A stretch of 64,000 nucleotides of DNA from Thermophagus sp052400625 (GCA_052400625.1 JBQTGH010000001.1); one strand, 5' to 3'. Numbered from the stretch's first letter, positions 7,259-17,291 are shown. The notes: a model not told the origin generated them from the letters alone. Made by a program: numbers and translations.

Positions 7259-10195
7259 TCACTTATTTTTTAAGGCATCGTACAATATCTCAACGGGATG
7301 CTTTGCTCTTACACCTGTTCCATCTTTAATCTGATGCCGACAGCTGGTACCGGGGGCTGCCACCAACGTTTCTGTCTCTTTTCTTCTAATGGTTGGAAAT
7401 AACACCAATTCACCTATTTTCATAGATACATCATAGTGCTCTTTTTCATATCCGAAAGAGCCGGCCATTCCACAACAGCCTGAAGGTATAACTTCCACTT
7501 CATAGTTTTTCGGCAAACTAAGCATCTTAACCGTAGGCTCCAAAGAGGCCAGTGATTTCTGATGACAGTGCCCGTGCAACAATATCTTTTGATGTTCATT
7601 AACAAAAAAATCGGGCGAAATATTCCCTTTCTTTGCTTCACGAATAACAAATTCCTCAAAAAGAAGAGCGTTTCGAGCAATATTACGCGCCTGCGGTTTC
7701 AACTCATTCGGAACCAAATCGATGTATTCATCACGAAAGGTCAACAGCGCTGAAGGCTCCAACCCTACCAGGGGAACCTCTTCCGATATCCATTTGCTCA
7801 GTCGGTTTACATTTTCGATGGCTATGTTACGAGCTTTTTTCAATAAGCCTTTAGATAAATAGGCACGTCCACTCTCCACATGAGGGGGGATTATCACTTC
7901 GTAGCCCAGTTTGTTTAACAACAGAATTGCCTTACGCCCTATTTCCGCATCATTGTAGTTGGTAAACTCATCATTAAAGAACAAGACTTTTCCTTTCGAC
8001 AATGAATGTTTTGTCAGTAACTTTTTTTTCTTTCGATACCAATGTTTAAGGGTGATTTTATCAATTTTTGGCAACGAACGTTTGGGCGCAAAGCCTGATA
8101 TACGCTTCAACACATTCGAGGTAAAAGAATTGGTCACCACAAAATTGTAGATTCCGGGGACTAACGATGCCAAAGCATTCAAACGAGAAATATTGGCAAT
8201 CAAGCGAGTGCGAAGAGGAACCCCATGAACTTCATAATAGTGCTGCAGAAATTCCGCCTTCAGCTTGGTGACATCCACACCCGAGGGACACTCCGATTTA
8301 CAGGCCTTACAGGAAAGACAGAGGTCCATCACTTTGTAAATCTCGTAATGATTGAATCGGTTCTTTACATACGGTTTTCTGAGATATTCTCTAAGAATAT
8401 TTGCCCGGGCCCGGGTGGTATGCATTTCGTCACGCGTAGCCATATAGCTGGGACACATGGTGCCACCCGAAAGATGAGTCTTTCGGCAGTCGCCCGACCC
8501 ATTGCAAAACTCTGCGGCACGGATATAACCACGTTCGCGGGAAAAATCAAAAATGGTCTTTATCTCCGGCGTCTCGGTAGTAGCATCGTAACGAAGCGAC
8601 GTATCCATAGGGGGCGTATCCACAATCTTCCCTGGGTTCAACAGATGGTGGGGATCCCATGTTTTCTTCAATTGATTGAAAAGAATATAATTATCATCTC
8701 CCACCATATAGCGGATAAATTCACCTCTGAGGCGCCCATCGCCATGTTCACCGCTGAGCGAACCACGGTATTTTTTCACCAATCTGGCAATTTCTTCGGC
8801 AATCTGCCTGAAGAGTTTATGTCCCTCCTCCGTTTTCAGGTTGATTACCGGACGCAGATGCAATTCGCCGGAACCGGCATGACCATAAAAAACACAGGTA
8901 GTATTAAATGCCTGTAGCATTCTCTTAACGTCGGCCACATAATCCGGCAAATCTTCCACGGCTACCGATGTATCCTCAATAACGGCCACGGGTTTGGCAT
9001 CACCCGGCGTAGTAAAGAGAACACCCAAAGCAGCTTTACGTAACGACCAAACCCGCTTGATATCAGATCCTGTAACAAGCGGAAAATGATAGCCCAGGCC
9101 GGCCTGTTTCAAAGCGTCGGTCAATCGCTTCACGGCTTCTTCTATTTCTTCCTTTGTCTGTTTGGTAAATTCAACCACCAGCAAAGCTTCCGGATCACCC
9201 TCCAGAAAAAAACGGTTTTTGAGCTGCTCCGAATTGTTTTTGGTACAGTTGAGAATAAAATCATCCATCAGCTCACTGGCCGAGGGCTGGTGCTTCAGAG
9301 CTATCAGGTTGGCCTGAAGAGCCTCCTCAACAGAATGAAAATGAACACATACCACTCCCTTTTCCCTGGGTGGCAGCGGATGACATTTCAGCTTAATTTG
9401 AGTGATCAACATCAAGGTCCCTTCTGATCCGGCCATCAGTTGTGCAAGATTAATACTTTCCCCGCCGGGTGTAAAAGGTGCTGAACGGGCTAATACATCC
9501 AGTGCATAGCCTGTATTACGACGATGAATGGATGACTTAGGAAATTCCTTTTCAATATTAGAACGGGTATCCGGATCGCTTAACATATCATTCAGCTGCC
9601 TATAAATGACTGCCTCCAAAGAATCGTCGGACACATCGCACTTTTTTCGAAACTCATCATTGCTCATCTCCTTAAAAGTCACCTTAGTCCCGTCACTTAG
9701 AAATCCGGTCACTGCCAGAATATTATCCCTTGTGCTTCCATAAACCAGGGAATTGGCCCCTGAGGAGTTATTGCCCACCATACCTCCGATCATAGCCCGG
9801 TTGGAGGTTGAGGTCTCCGGACCGAAGAAAAGTCCGTATTTTGCCAGATAAAGGTTCAGCTCATCGCGAACCACGCCCGGTTCAACAGTAACCCATCGTT
9901 CATCGGCATTCACCTCAAGAATTCGGGTAAAGGTACGGGAAACATCCACCACAATGCCGTTACCCACTACCTGGCCGGCCAACGAAGTACCGGCTGTTCG
10001 GGGAATCAGAGCTACACCGTTGTTCCGGGCAAAACGGATCAATTCCCGGAGGTCCTCTTCGTCTCGAGGGAACACCACGGCCAGGGGCATCTCCCGGTAT
10101 ACCGAGGCATCGGTGGCATAAAGCGTCCGAATCACCTCATCGGTAAACACTTTCCCTTTTATCAATTGCGATAGGGTTACAAGTTTCAATTTCAT
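7259..10195 (-). CDS. FAD-linked oxidase / Fe-S (CCG-domain) dehydrogenase, YdiJ-like
   Basis: A 978-residue protein fusing a flavin dehydrogenase to an electron-transfer half. Order: PCMH FAD-binding domain (about 35-220, with LIPRTAGTSLAGQ), FAD-oxidase C-terminal domain with H-containing GHAGSGELHLRP (about 440-450), Fe-S region with CNGSGDC and CLSCKACKSECPSG, and a C-terminal CCG domain with GHCHQKS and SGCCGMAGS. Relatives oxidise D-2-hydroxy acids (D-lactate, glycolate, D-2-hydroxyglutarate) and pass electrons to the respiratory chain; E. coli YdiJ is the closest in length and layout. The substrate is not determined by sequence. It lies downstream of recA but is separated from it by a strong terminator. 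Confidence 0.9.
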   Translation of the reverse strand: MKLKLVTLSQLIKGKVFTDEVIRTLYATDASVYREMPLAVVFPRDEEDLRELIRFARNNGVALIPRTAGTSLAGQVVGNGIVVDVSRTFTRILEVNADERWVTVEPGVVRDELNLYLAKYGLFFGPETSTSNRAMIGGMVGNNSSGANSLVYGSTRDNILAVTGFLSDGTKVTFKEMSNDEFRKKCDVSDDSLEAVIYRQLNDMLSDPDTRSNIEKEFPKSSIHRRNTGYALDVLARSAPFTPGGESINLAQLMAGSEGTLMLITQIKLKCHPLPPREKGVVCVHFHSVEEALQANLIALKHQPSASELMDDFILNCTKNNSEQLKNRFFLEGDPEALLVVEFTKQTKEEIEEAVKRLTDALKQAGLGYHFPLVTGSDIKRVWSLRKAALGVLFTTPGDAKPVAVIEDTSVAVEDLPDYVADVKRMLQAFNTTCVFYGHAGSGELHLRPVINLKTEEGHKLFRQIAEEIARLVKKYRGSLSGEHGDGRLRGEFIRYMVGDDNYILFNQLKKTWDPHHLLNPGKIVDTPPMDTSLRYDATTETPEIKTIFDFSRERGYIRAAEFCNGSGDCRKTHLSGGTMCPSYMATRDEMHTTRARANILREYLRKPYVKNRFNHYEIYKVMDLCLSCKACKSECPSGVDVTKLKAEFLQHYYEVHGVPLRTRLIANISRLNALASLVPGIYNFVVTNSFTSNVLKRISGFAPKRSLPKIDKITLKHWYRKKKKLLTKHSLSKGKVLFFNDEFTNYNDAEIGRKAILLLNKLGYEVIIPPHVESGRAYLSKGLLKKARNIAIENVNRLSKWISEEVPLVGLEPSALLTFRDEYIDLVPNELKPQARNIARNALLFEEFVIREAKKGNISPDFFVNEHQKILLHGHCHQKSLASLEPTVKMLSLPKNYEVEVIPSGCCGMAGSFGYEKEHYDVSMKIGELVLFPTIRRKETETLVAAPGTSCRHQIKDGTGVRAKHPVEILYDALKNK

Positions 10196-10213
10196 AAATA
10201 ATGTACCTTAAAA

Positions 10214-10243
10214 AGAAGGGCAACCCTGCCGGGTCACCCTTCT
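10214..10243 (-). terminator. Rho-independent terminator of recA
   Basis: AGAAGGG and ACCC pair with GGGT and ACCCTTCT around a TGCC loop. On the minus strand the stem is followed by TTTTTAAGG. It ends just upstream of the ydiJ-like start, insulating that gene from recA. Confidence 0.8.
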
Positions 10244-10294
10244 CTCACAAGACCTAACTAAATGGCACTTCACTGTTTGTCAAGTGCAAATATT

Positions 10295-11341
10295 TTACTC
10301 TTTATCAGCATTTAAAGCATCAATGATTTTTTTCTCAAGTTCGTCTGCCAGTTCAGGATTATCACGTATCACTTCTTTCACGGCTTCTCGTCCCTGTCCC
10401 AGTTTAGTTTCACCATAGCTGAACCAGGAACCGCTCTTTTTAATAATGCCGTTTTCAACGCCCAGATCGATAATCTCACCCACTTTAGAAATACCTTCTC
10501 CATACATAATATCGAACTCAGCCTTTCTGAATGGGGGTGCCACTTTGTTTTTTACCACTTTTACCCGGGTATGGTTTCCGACGACTTCTTCCCCGTTTTT
10601 GATTTGGGTCACCCGACGGATGTCGAGACGAACCGAAGCATAAAACTTCAACGCATTACCCCCGGTCGTGGTTTCGGGGTTTCCAAACATGACACCAATC
10701 TTTTCCCGCAACTGATTGATAAAAATACAACAAGTATTGGTTTTACTAATATTGGAAGTCAATTTCCGTAATGCCTGAGACATGAGTCGGGCCTGAAGCC
10801 CCATCTTATTGTCGCCCATCTCCCCTTCAATTTCCGCTTTAGGGGTAAGAGCAGCTACGGAATCAACCACCACTAGGTCGATGGCAGATGAACGAATCAG
10901 CTGATCTGCGATTTCCAGGGCTTGCTCACCGTTATCGGGCTGAGAGATAAGCAAATTTTCCACGTCCACACCAAGCTTTTCGGCATAAAAGCGATCAAAG
11001 GCATGCTCTGCATCAATAATGGCTGCAATACCACCCAGTTTTTGCACCTCTGCCATGGCATGAATGGCCAGCGTTGTTTTCCCTGACGATTCAGGCCCGT
11101 AAATCTCAATAACGCGACCCCGTGGATATCCTCCTACGCCGAGTGCCCGGTCAAGAGCTATGGATCCGGATGAAAAAAATGGGACATTTTCTGCCACCGA
11201 TTCCCCCATCCGCATAATGGCTCCTTTTCCATAGGTTTTATCAATTTTATCCATGGTCAGCTGAAGTGCTTTCAGCTTCTCTGCGCTGACTTTTTTTGCT
11301 TCTTGTTCTTTCTTGTCCTTCTTTTCCTGTTGTTCGGCCAT
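10295..11341 (-). CDS. recA: Recombinase A
   Basis: A 348-residue RecA. It catalyses ATP-dependent strand exchange and stimulates LexA-type self-cleavage during DNA repair. Visible signatures are a lysine-rich N-terminus, the family opening LQLTMDKIDKTYGKGAIMRM, Walker A GPESSGKTT, the ALKFYASVRLDIRR stretch, and NTCCIFINQLREKIGVMFGNPETTTGG (DNA-binding loop 2). Length is normal. No LexA-type operator was identified in the AT-rich upstream region, but a dispersed repeat element lies between it and bcp. Confidence 0.99.
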   Translation of the reverse strand: MAEQQEKKDKKEQEAKKVSAEKLKALQLTMDKIDKTYGKGAIMRMGESVAENVPFFSSGSIALDRALGVGGYPRGRVIEIYGPESSGKTTLAIHAMAEVQKLGGIAAIIDAEHAFDRFYAEKLGVDVENLLISQPDNGEQALEIADQLIRSSAIDLVVVDSVAALTPKAEIEGEMGDNKMGLQARLMSQALRKLTSNISKTNTCCIFINQLREKIGVMFGNPETTTGGNALKFYASVRLDIRRVTQIKNGEEVVGNHTRVKVVKNKVAPPFRKAEFDIMYGEGISKVGEIIDLGVENGIIKKSGSWFSYGETKLGQGREAVKEVIRDNPELADELEKKIIDALNADKE

Positions 11342-11531
11342 AATTTATGTCTAATAATATGTTTTCCCTCTAACTGTAAGCAAGTTTCATTTCACCGATT
11401 CATCTGGTCAACGACCTGTTTTTCTGTCTTGAACCCGGCAACAATTTTGCTTTGACGAAGATAAAAAATCTCTCAAAACAACTCACTACAATTGCTCAAT
11501 ATTTTTCCTCCTATAGAATTAATTCATCCAT

Positions 11532-11620
11532 GTCTGATGGCTCTTGCATGACCTGCTTTTACACAGGTTCATGATCCCAAGAGATAAAGACAAGCCAACA
11601 TCGCCATGCTCGTTTCATCC
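11532..11620 (+). repeat. Dispersed intergenic inverted-repeat element, copy A
   Basis: Begins GTCTGATGGCTCTTGCATGA and ends GCCATGCTCGTTTCATCC. The two ends are imperfect inverted repeats of each other and match copies near 15121, 31624, 38636, 42382 and 61607. It sits between bcp and recA. Confidence 0.7.
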
Positions 11621-11690
11621 ACGGCACACACATCGACACATCACTTATAAAAACAACCAAGTAAAACCGAACCTTTCAAGTTGCCGGGAC

Positions 11691-12155
11691 TCAAAATTTC
11701 AGATCCTCGAAAATCTGTTCAGCATGTTCTTTGGTTTTAACTTTCTCAAAGATTTTCAAAATCAAACCGTCTTCGTCTATGACAAAGGTGGTACGTACCA
11801 CGCCCATATAGGTCCGACCATACATTTTTTTCTCGGCCCACACGCCATATTTTTCCAGAATCTCTTTTTCGGTATCGGCGATAAGATCGAACTTCAGACC
11901 GTATTTGTCACGAAACTTCTGATGCGAGGCTTCACTATCCGGACTAACCCCAATAATTTTGAATCCCTTTTCTGCAAATTGATCCAAATTGTCATTCAAA
12001 TTACAGGCTTCAGCCGTACACCCCGGCGTGTTATCTTTGGGATAAAAATATAAAACCACTTTCTGACCTTTAAAATCATCCAGAGAGATCACTTTTCCAT
12101 CCTGATTTTTACCGCTAAATGCAGGGGCTTTTTGCCCCACTTCCAGTTTATTCAT
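11691..12155 (-). CDS. bcp: Thioredoxin-dependent thiol peroxidase (BCP/PrxQ peroxiredoxin)
   Basis: A 154-residue cytosolic peroxiredoxin that reduces hydroperoxides. Thioredoxin-fold signature FYPKDNTPGCTAEACNLND contains the peroxidatic Cys (TPGC) and, five residues later, the resolving Cys typical of the PrxQ/BCP class; GVSPDS and a C-terminal Arg region (VVRTTFVID) complete the active site. Length is normal for BCP. It is in the same orientation as recA and 350 bp upstream of it, with a repeat element between them, so co-transcription is unlikely. Confidence 0.96.
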   Translation of the reverse strand: MNKLEVGQKAPAFSGKNQDGKVISLDDFKGQKVVLYFYPKDNTPGCTAEACNLNDNLDQFAEKGFKIIGVSPDSEASHQKFRDKYGLKFDLIADTEKEILEKYGVWAEKKMYGRTYMGVVRTTFVIDEDGLILKIFEKVKTKEHAEQIFEDLKF

Positions 12156-12417
12156 CGCTACATTATTTTAAATGGTTCCTTAGGAAAACAGATATAAGAA
12201 TATTTGGTTTAATGTTCATGCCAAACCTGCATTATTAAGTTTTAAGGATTGCCGCCACACCTTCAAAATCGCCCACAAATTTAAGGGGATTCAAATTCCT
12301 ATCCGAGGGTTTAGAGCAAAATCCAATCATTCCACAAACATTTGAATCGCGTTTTCGAGTCTAATTTCAACCTGAATGATTAAATTTGATGCGCACAATG
12401 AATGAAGGCATCGTAAA
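12156..12417. promoter_or_regulatory. Divergent promoter region, bcp / TPR-PD40 gene
   Basis: For the rightward gene, TAAATTTG at 12381-12388 fits the Bacteroidota -7 consensus TAnnTTTG, about 30 bp before the start codon. A matching -33 TTTG at the proper distance is not seen (nearest is 12341-12344, too far). Tentative. Confidence 0.4.
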
Positions 12418-15003
12418 ATGAAGCAACTCAAAAATATTTTCAAACACATGAAATCAATTGCTGTAACACTGTTAGTTTTTTTATTCGCCATTTCAATAAA
12501 GGGACAAGATCAGCCGGTTTCTGCCGATGAGGCATTCGATTTGTTTCAGAAGGGAAACTATTCCGAAGCACTACCCGCCTATACCGCCCTCATCGAAAGA
12601 TATGACCGAGACGCAAAATACAACTACTATTTGGGCGTTTGTTTGGTAGAACAAAGGCAGAATTACGAGGATGCCATCAAGCGACTAAAATATGCCATCT
12701 CCAAACGCGTAAGCCGGGATGCCCATTTTTATTTGGGGAAGGCTTATCAACACACCTATCAATATGATATGGCCATAAAAGAATATGAGAATTTCCTGAA
12801 ATATGCCGCCAACAGTGATCCCCGCCGTGAAATCACCAAAAGAGCTATTCAGGATTGTGAATCGGGTCAGGAGCTCATCAACAAACATTTCAGCATCAAG
12901 GTAATCCGAAAAGACACTATTCAGCAAGAGAATTTCCTTAATGCTTATACTTTTCCGCATGAATGCGGCACTCTTTCCCCCAACGAATCATTTTTCAAAA
13001 CGGGCGTTCCCCCGAAAGAGATCATGTATCGTACAGAAAAGGGAAATGAAGTATATTTTGTTTTGGAAGAATCTGCTGCGTCGGCACACGACATCTACAA
13101 AATGGAACGGTTGCTGGATAAATGGGGTGGCAGCAAAAACCTTGGTGTTCCCATTAATACCGACTATGATGAAAAATATCCTTTTTTAATGGTAGATGGC
13201 ACCACCTTCTTTTTCGCATCGGATCGTCCGGGCGGTATGGGTGGCATGGATATTTACCGCTCCATATATGATCCGGAAAGCAACACCTTTTCTGCACCTG
13301 AAAATGTTGGCCCTCCGTTCAACTCACCTGCCGATGATTACCTCTTTGCAGCCGACCCCTTTGGCAAACAAGCCTGGTTTGCCACCAACAGAGGGGTGGC
13401 CCCCGGCAATGTCGTCGTGGTAAAAATTGTCTGGGATAACAGTGTCATCAAAAACCTGTCTCAAGACGCAAAGCAGATAAGAGAATTGGCATCTCTTCCC
13501 TTATCATCCGGAAGTTTATGGAATAAGAATCAGGAAGATCAGAAAATAAAACCTGCCAGGTCAATTCCGGATATCAAAGAATTTGTTTTTCACATTAACG
13601 ATACCATAATATATACCAATTACCAACAATTCTTAAGTGATGCAGCCAGAGCTGAATTTAAACGTGGTCAGCAAGCTGAGATGGAAAAAGACAGTCTGGA
13701 ACAGCTCATGCGTATCAAACGAAACCAGTATGCCAAAAGCTATAATCAAGAAGAATTGACTCGATTGATGGATGAAATACTAAATCTTGAACAAAAGGTT
13801 TATGGACACGATGATCAGGCCAAACGTCATCTTATTCGTGCCAGACAATTGGAAACCGAAAAAATCTCACAACTCATCAGGGAAGGAAACTATCAAAATA
13901 TTGTACCTAAGGAAAAGAAAAACCAAAAAGACAAAGACCATAATGCACCGCTGGGCATCTTGCGGCCCAACGATTTCACCTTTTATTCGGACGAAGAGTT
14001 TGTGAGAAGGAAAGAAAAAATGACGCCCATTTACCATAAGCTTTTTACACCGGTACAGATAAAAACCCTGCAAACGACCGATAGCATGTATACCTGGGCC
14101 AACATCCTTAAACTGGAAGCCGCCAAACTCCTTGAGCAATCGGTAAACAATGAAGATGAAACGCCAAAACAAAAATCGATTTTTGATAAATTAAAAAATA
14201 TTGATTCCTCAAATAATGAGCAGGCAGAACAAGAAACAGAACGCTTAATCAAGAAGTCAAAAAACATGCAAAAAAGAGCTCTGGACCTATATCATGATGC
14301 GCTCGACCGAAAATACAATATTTATCAGCCCAAATTGGAATTACTCTCTCAAAATTCCGATTTTCCTCAAATACAAACAACTTTCCGAAAGGCCCAGAGC
14401 TATTTTGAAGACGCCAATAATCAGCTGGCCAAAATGGCCATCTGGAATCCTGAAAAATACGAACATATAGCAGCCATTAAAAGAGAAGCCATTGAAATGA
14501 TTGAGGATGATTTTGTAAATTACATTTCCGACCCGGGAAGATCATTCCCTCAAACTGTTAGCACTGAAAACAGCAGAAAGAAACCCTACATCCAAGCCAA
14601 TTATCAAACCATCCAAAATAATAGAAACAGGCAAGCAGGGCCGGCTGCATCCACCGCCAAGCCTGAAAATGCAGACGCACTTATAAAGTCGGCCTTTTCC
14701 AAGGCTCAAAATTCCAATGAAAAGCCAATAACACTACCCGTATTTAAAATCCAGATTGGGGTCTTTAAAAATGCGCCGGATCCAACCATTCTGAACGATC
14801 TTCCCGAGGTCTCGTCCGAGCCAATAGCAGGGAAAGATCTTACCAAATACTTTGCGGGCAAATACACCACTTACGAAGAAGCCTTTCGCAATGTATCTCC
14901 TATCCGTGGGAAAGGATTTCCGGGTGCTTTTGTGGTGGCTTTTCACAATGGAAAACAAATACCCGTTAGTGAAGCTAAAAAATTGGTGAATTCTCAAAAT
15001 TGA
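12418..15003 (+). CDS. TPR / PD40 beta-propeller / SPOR-like envelope protein
   Basis: An 861-residue exported protein. A signal peptide (about 11-30, SIAVTLLVFLFAISIKG) is followed by TPR repeats (about 35-150), PD40/WD40-like blades (about 225-330, including FFFASDRPGGMGGMDIY and WFATNRG), a long charged coiled-coil-rich middle (about 400-700) and a C-terminal SPOR-like module (about 770-861, FKIQIGVFKN to FPGAFVVAFHNGKQI). SPOR domains bind denuded peptidoglycan. The layout recalls T9SS/gliding-associated PorE-like proteins but lacks their OmpA domain. A periplasmic envelope or secretion scaffold is likely; the exact role is unknown. Stand-alone gene. Confidence 0.75.
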   Translation: MKQLKNIFKHMKSIAVTLLVFLFAISIKGQDQPVSADEAFDLFQKGNYSEALPAYTALIERYDRDAKYNYYLGVCLVEQRQNYEDAIKRLKYAISKRVSRDAHFYLGKAYQHTYQYDMAIKEYENFLKYAANSDPRREITKRAIQDCESGQELINKHFSIKVIRKDTIQQENFLNAYTFPHECGTLSPNESFFKTGVPPKEIMYRTEKGNEVYFVLEESAASAHDIYKMERLLDKWGGSKNLGVPINTDYDEKYPFLMVDGTTFFFASDRPGGMGGMDIYRSIYDPESNTFSAPENVGPPFNSPADDYLFAADPFGKQAWFATNRGVAPGNVVVVKIVWDNSVIKNLSQDAKQIRELASLPLSSGSLWNKNQEDQKIKPARSIPDIKEFVFHINDTIIYTNYQQFLSDAARAEFKRGQQAEMEKDSLEQLMRIKRNQYAKSYNQEELTRLMDEILNLEQKVYGHDDQAKRHLIRARQLETEKISQLIREGNYQNIVPKEKKNQKDKDHNAPLGILRPNDFTFYSDEEFVRRKEKMTPIYHKLFTPVQIKTLQTTDSMYTWANILKLEAAKLLEQSVNNEDETPKQKSIFDKLKNIDSSNNEQAEQETERLIKKSKNMQKRALDLYHDALDRKYNIYQPKLELLSQNSDFPQIQTTFRKAQSYFEDANNQLAKMAIWNPEKYEHIAAIKREAIEMIEDDFVNYISDPGRSFPQTVSTENSRKKPYIQANYQTIQNNRNRQAGPAASTAKPENADALIKSAFSKAQNSNEKPITLPVFKIQIGVFKNAPDPTILNDLPEVSSEPIAGKDLTKYFAGKYTTYEEAFRNVSPIRGKGFPGAFVVAFHNGKQIPVSEAKKLVNSQN

Positions 15004-15120
15004 TCACTTCTAAGTAATCGCTACGAACAAAATGAAAATTATATGGGTCAAATGTTCATGGCAAATATACACACCATTTGCCTCTTCCAATTTCAGAATA
15101 TAACATCAATAAAATAATAG

Positions 15121-15204
15121 GGACGAAACGAGTCTGACAATGTGAGATTGTCGCAAAAGAACATGAATGAAACCATGAGTCATGCGAGTTCCATCAGACC
15201 AATG
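15121..15204 (-). repeat. Dispersed intergenic inverted-repeat element, copy B
   Basis: Reverse orientation relative to copy A. Read on the minus strand it begins GGTCTGATGGAACTCGCATG and ends with ACTCGTTTCGTCC. It lies between the PD40 gene and clpS. Confidence 0.7.
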
Positions 15205-15291
15205 GATTAACCAATTTTTATACGGATGAAAATAACAGCAGTGCTTGTTCCATTGGAATTATTTTCATAATTTACAGCAAATTTCTGAATT

Positions 15292-15582
15292 ATGGCACCA
15301 TATGATAAAAAAGAAGAAAATCACAATCCCGGTAAAGAAAATATGGGCGATCATGTTCTAATTCTTTACAATGATGATGTGAACACTTTTGATGATGTGA
15401 TCAACGCCCTAATAACCATTTGCCAACACGACAGTACTCAAGCTGAACAGTGTACCATCATTGCGCATTACAATGGCTCTTGCGAAATAAAACGCGGTCT
15501 CTACCCCGATCTGGTTCATCTTCGCCAAAAACTGGAGGAACAATCCTTAAGAGTAAGAATTCACCAACTTATTGTGCCATAG
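15292..15582 (+). CDS. clpS: ClpS, adaptor of ClpAP/ClpCP protease
   Basis: A 96-residue protein. After a charged, flexible N-terminus comes the ClpS core: LILYNDDVNTFDDVINAL, where the NDD motif contacts the N-degron's alpha-amino group, then CTIIAHYNGSCEIKRG and LRQKLEEQSLRVRI. ClpS delivers N-end-rule substrates to the Clp ATPase. Size and motif order are typical. Monocistronic as far as can be seen, with 155 bp before the next gene. Confidence 0.93.
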   Translation: MAPYDKKEENHNPGKENMGDHVLILYNDDVNTFDDVINALITICQHDSTQAEQCTIIAHYNGSCEIKRGLYPDLVHLRQKLEEQSLRVRIHQLIVP

Positions 15583-15738
15583 AAATTCATTCATTTTTAA
15601 ACGAATATTCTCATCCAGGAATTGATTTCAACAAGAGGTTAAACATCAATATCACCTAATAACCAAATCATTACAATAAGAAAACATCAAATTACCAGCA
15701 TCATATGCCGAATAAACGTTTTTTTAACTAAATAGATT

Positions 15739-16197
15739 ATGGGAATAATCATATTATTAATCATCACCGGAATTCTGCTTCTCATTCTTGAGTTTTTTGT
15801 TGTGCCCGGCATCACGATCGCCGGAATAGGTGGTTTTGGAATGATTATTTATGGCATAATTATGGCCTATGGCATGGGTAGTTCCACCGGACATATCACA
15901 CTGGCTGCCACGCTACTAGCCACCATTATTATTTTATATTATTTTCTCAGGACAAAGACCTGGAACAAACTAATGCTCCAATCAACGATCAAAAGTCAGG
16001 TCGACACTGTCGAAGAAGAAACCATAAAGCCCGGAGATCAAGGAATTACCATAACCCGACTCAATCCGATGGGAAAAGCCAGAATCAACAACCAGGAAGT
16101 AGAAGCCCATTGCCCTGGGCAATTTGTTGATCCAAAAACAAATGTTGAAGTCATTGAAGTACATCAGACCTATATTATTGTTAAACCTGTAAAATAA
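15739..16197 (+). CDS. NfeD-like membrane protein
   Basis: A 152-residue protein with two to three membrane helices (about 1-75) and a C-terminal OB-fold-like soluble domain (about 90-150; GDQGITITRLNPMGKARI, FVDPKTNVEVIEV). This is the short NfeD (NfeD1b) that pairs with flotillin-like proteins. It lies 5 bp before floA, which is the standard arrangement, so both should be co-transcribed and act together at the membrane. Confidence 0.87.
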   Translation: MGIIILLIITGILLLILEFFVVPGITIAGIGGFGMIIYGIIMAYGMGSSTGHITLAATLLATIIILYYFLRTKTWNKLMLQSTIKSQVDTVEEETIKPGDQGITITRLNPMGKARINNQEVEAHCPGQFVDPKTNVEVIEVHQTYIIVKPVK

Positions 16198-16202
16198 TAA
16201 CC

Positions 16203-17216
16203 ATGGAAGTTTTTGGGACACTTGGACTGATAGCGGTCCTAATCGTTCTTTTTTTTATTTTCCTTTACTATGTGCCGGTAATACTCTGGTTTTCAGCCCT
16301 TGTATCAGGCGTAAGGATTTCACTAATCCAGCTGGCACTCATGCGCATTCGGAAGGTGCCGCCCACGGTCATTGTGAGAGCAATGATTGAAGCTCATAAA
16401 GCAGGTCTCCAGAGCATCAAACGAGACGAACTGGAAGCCCACTACCTTGCGGGTGGTAATGTAAACAATGTGGTTCATGCCCTCGTATCGGCATCCAAAG
16501 CCAACATTGACCTTTCATTCCAAATGGGTACAGCCATTGACCTTGCCGGTCGCGATGTGTTCGAAGCCGTGCAGATGTCGGTTAATCCCAAAGTTATTGA
16601 CACCCCTCCTGTTGCAGCGGTTGCTAAAGACGGTATCCAGCTAATCACCAAAGCACGTGTTACGGTCCGGGCAAACATCAAGCAGCTGGTTGGTGGCGCC
16701 GGCGAAGAAACCGTACTGGCACGGGTAGGTGAAGGAATTGTTTCATCGATTGGTTCTTCCAGTTCGCACAAAGCCGTTTTGGAAAATCCGGATTCCATAT
16801 CAAAAGTGGTTCTCAGCAAAGGTCTGGATGCCGGAACCGCATTTGAAATTCTGTCAATCGATATCGCCGATATTGACATAGGGAAAAACATTGGTGCGGA
16901 ACTTCAAATCGATCAGGCCGAAGCGGATAAAAACATTGCTCAGGCCAAAGCGGAAGAACGTAGAGCCATGGCTGTAGCTCTGGAGCAGGAAATGAAAGCC
17001 AAAGCACAGGAAGCCCGCGCCCACGTAATAGAAGCTGAGGCAGAGGTGCCCAAAGCTATTGCCGAAGCCTTCCGCTCCGGTAATTTGGGTGTCATGGATT
17101 ACATGCGATACAAAAACATCGATGCCGACACCCAAATGCGCGATGCCATTGCCAGACCTCAAAACCCCGGACAAACAAAAGGAAATGATGACAAAGGGAA
17201 AAGCGACAAACCGTAA
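16203..17216 (+). CDS. floA: Flotillin-like protein FloA
   Basis: A 337-residue membrane-anchored scaffold. An N-terminal hydrophobic hairpin (about 5-35) is followed by the conserved FloA body: ISLIQLALMRIRKVPP, LEAHYLAGGNVNNVVHALVSA, KDGIQLITKARVTVRANI, then a long Ala/Glu-rich coiled coil (about 230-300). FloA forms membrane microdomain assemblies. Length matches the family (about 330). Partnered with the NfeD gene immediately upstream. Confidence 0.95.
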   Translation: MEVFGTLGLIAVLIVLFFIFLYYVPVILWFSALVSGVRISLIQLALMRIRKVPPTVIVRAMIEAHKAGLQSIKRDELEAHYLAGGNVNNVVHALVSASKANIDLSFQMGTAIDLAGRDVFEAVQMSVNPKVIDTPPVAAVAKDGIQLITKARVTVRANIKQLVGGAGEETVLARVGEGIVSSIGSSSSHKAVLENPDSISKVVLSKGLDAGTAFEILSIDIADIDIGKNIGAELQIDQAEADKNIAQAKAEERRAMAVALEQEMKAKAQEARAHVIEAEAEVPKAIAEAFRSGNLGVMDYMRYKNIDADTQMRDAIARPQNPGQTKGNDDKGKSDKP

Positions 17217-17239
17217 ATACCAATAATTTAATTTCGCAT

Positions 17240-17271
17240 AAGACCGGTCTATATATAGGCCGGTCTTTTTT
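17240..17271 (+). terminator. Rho-independent terminator of nfeD-floA
   Basis: AAGACCGG pairs with CCGGTCTT around a 12-base AT-rich loop, followed by a T run. It separates floA from the esterase gene. Confidence 0.85.
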
Positions 17272-17291
17272 AACCAAAAACATTGTTGAGA

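Noticed and set aside
8225..8917. A 230-codon plus-strand frame
   Set aside because: Lies wholly opposite the ydiJ-like gene, whose domains are clear; the plus-strand product has no recognisable features.
11342..11531. LexA/SOS box upstream of recA
   Set aside because: No clear palindromic operator was found in the AT-rich leader, and the LexA site of this lineage is not known to me.
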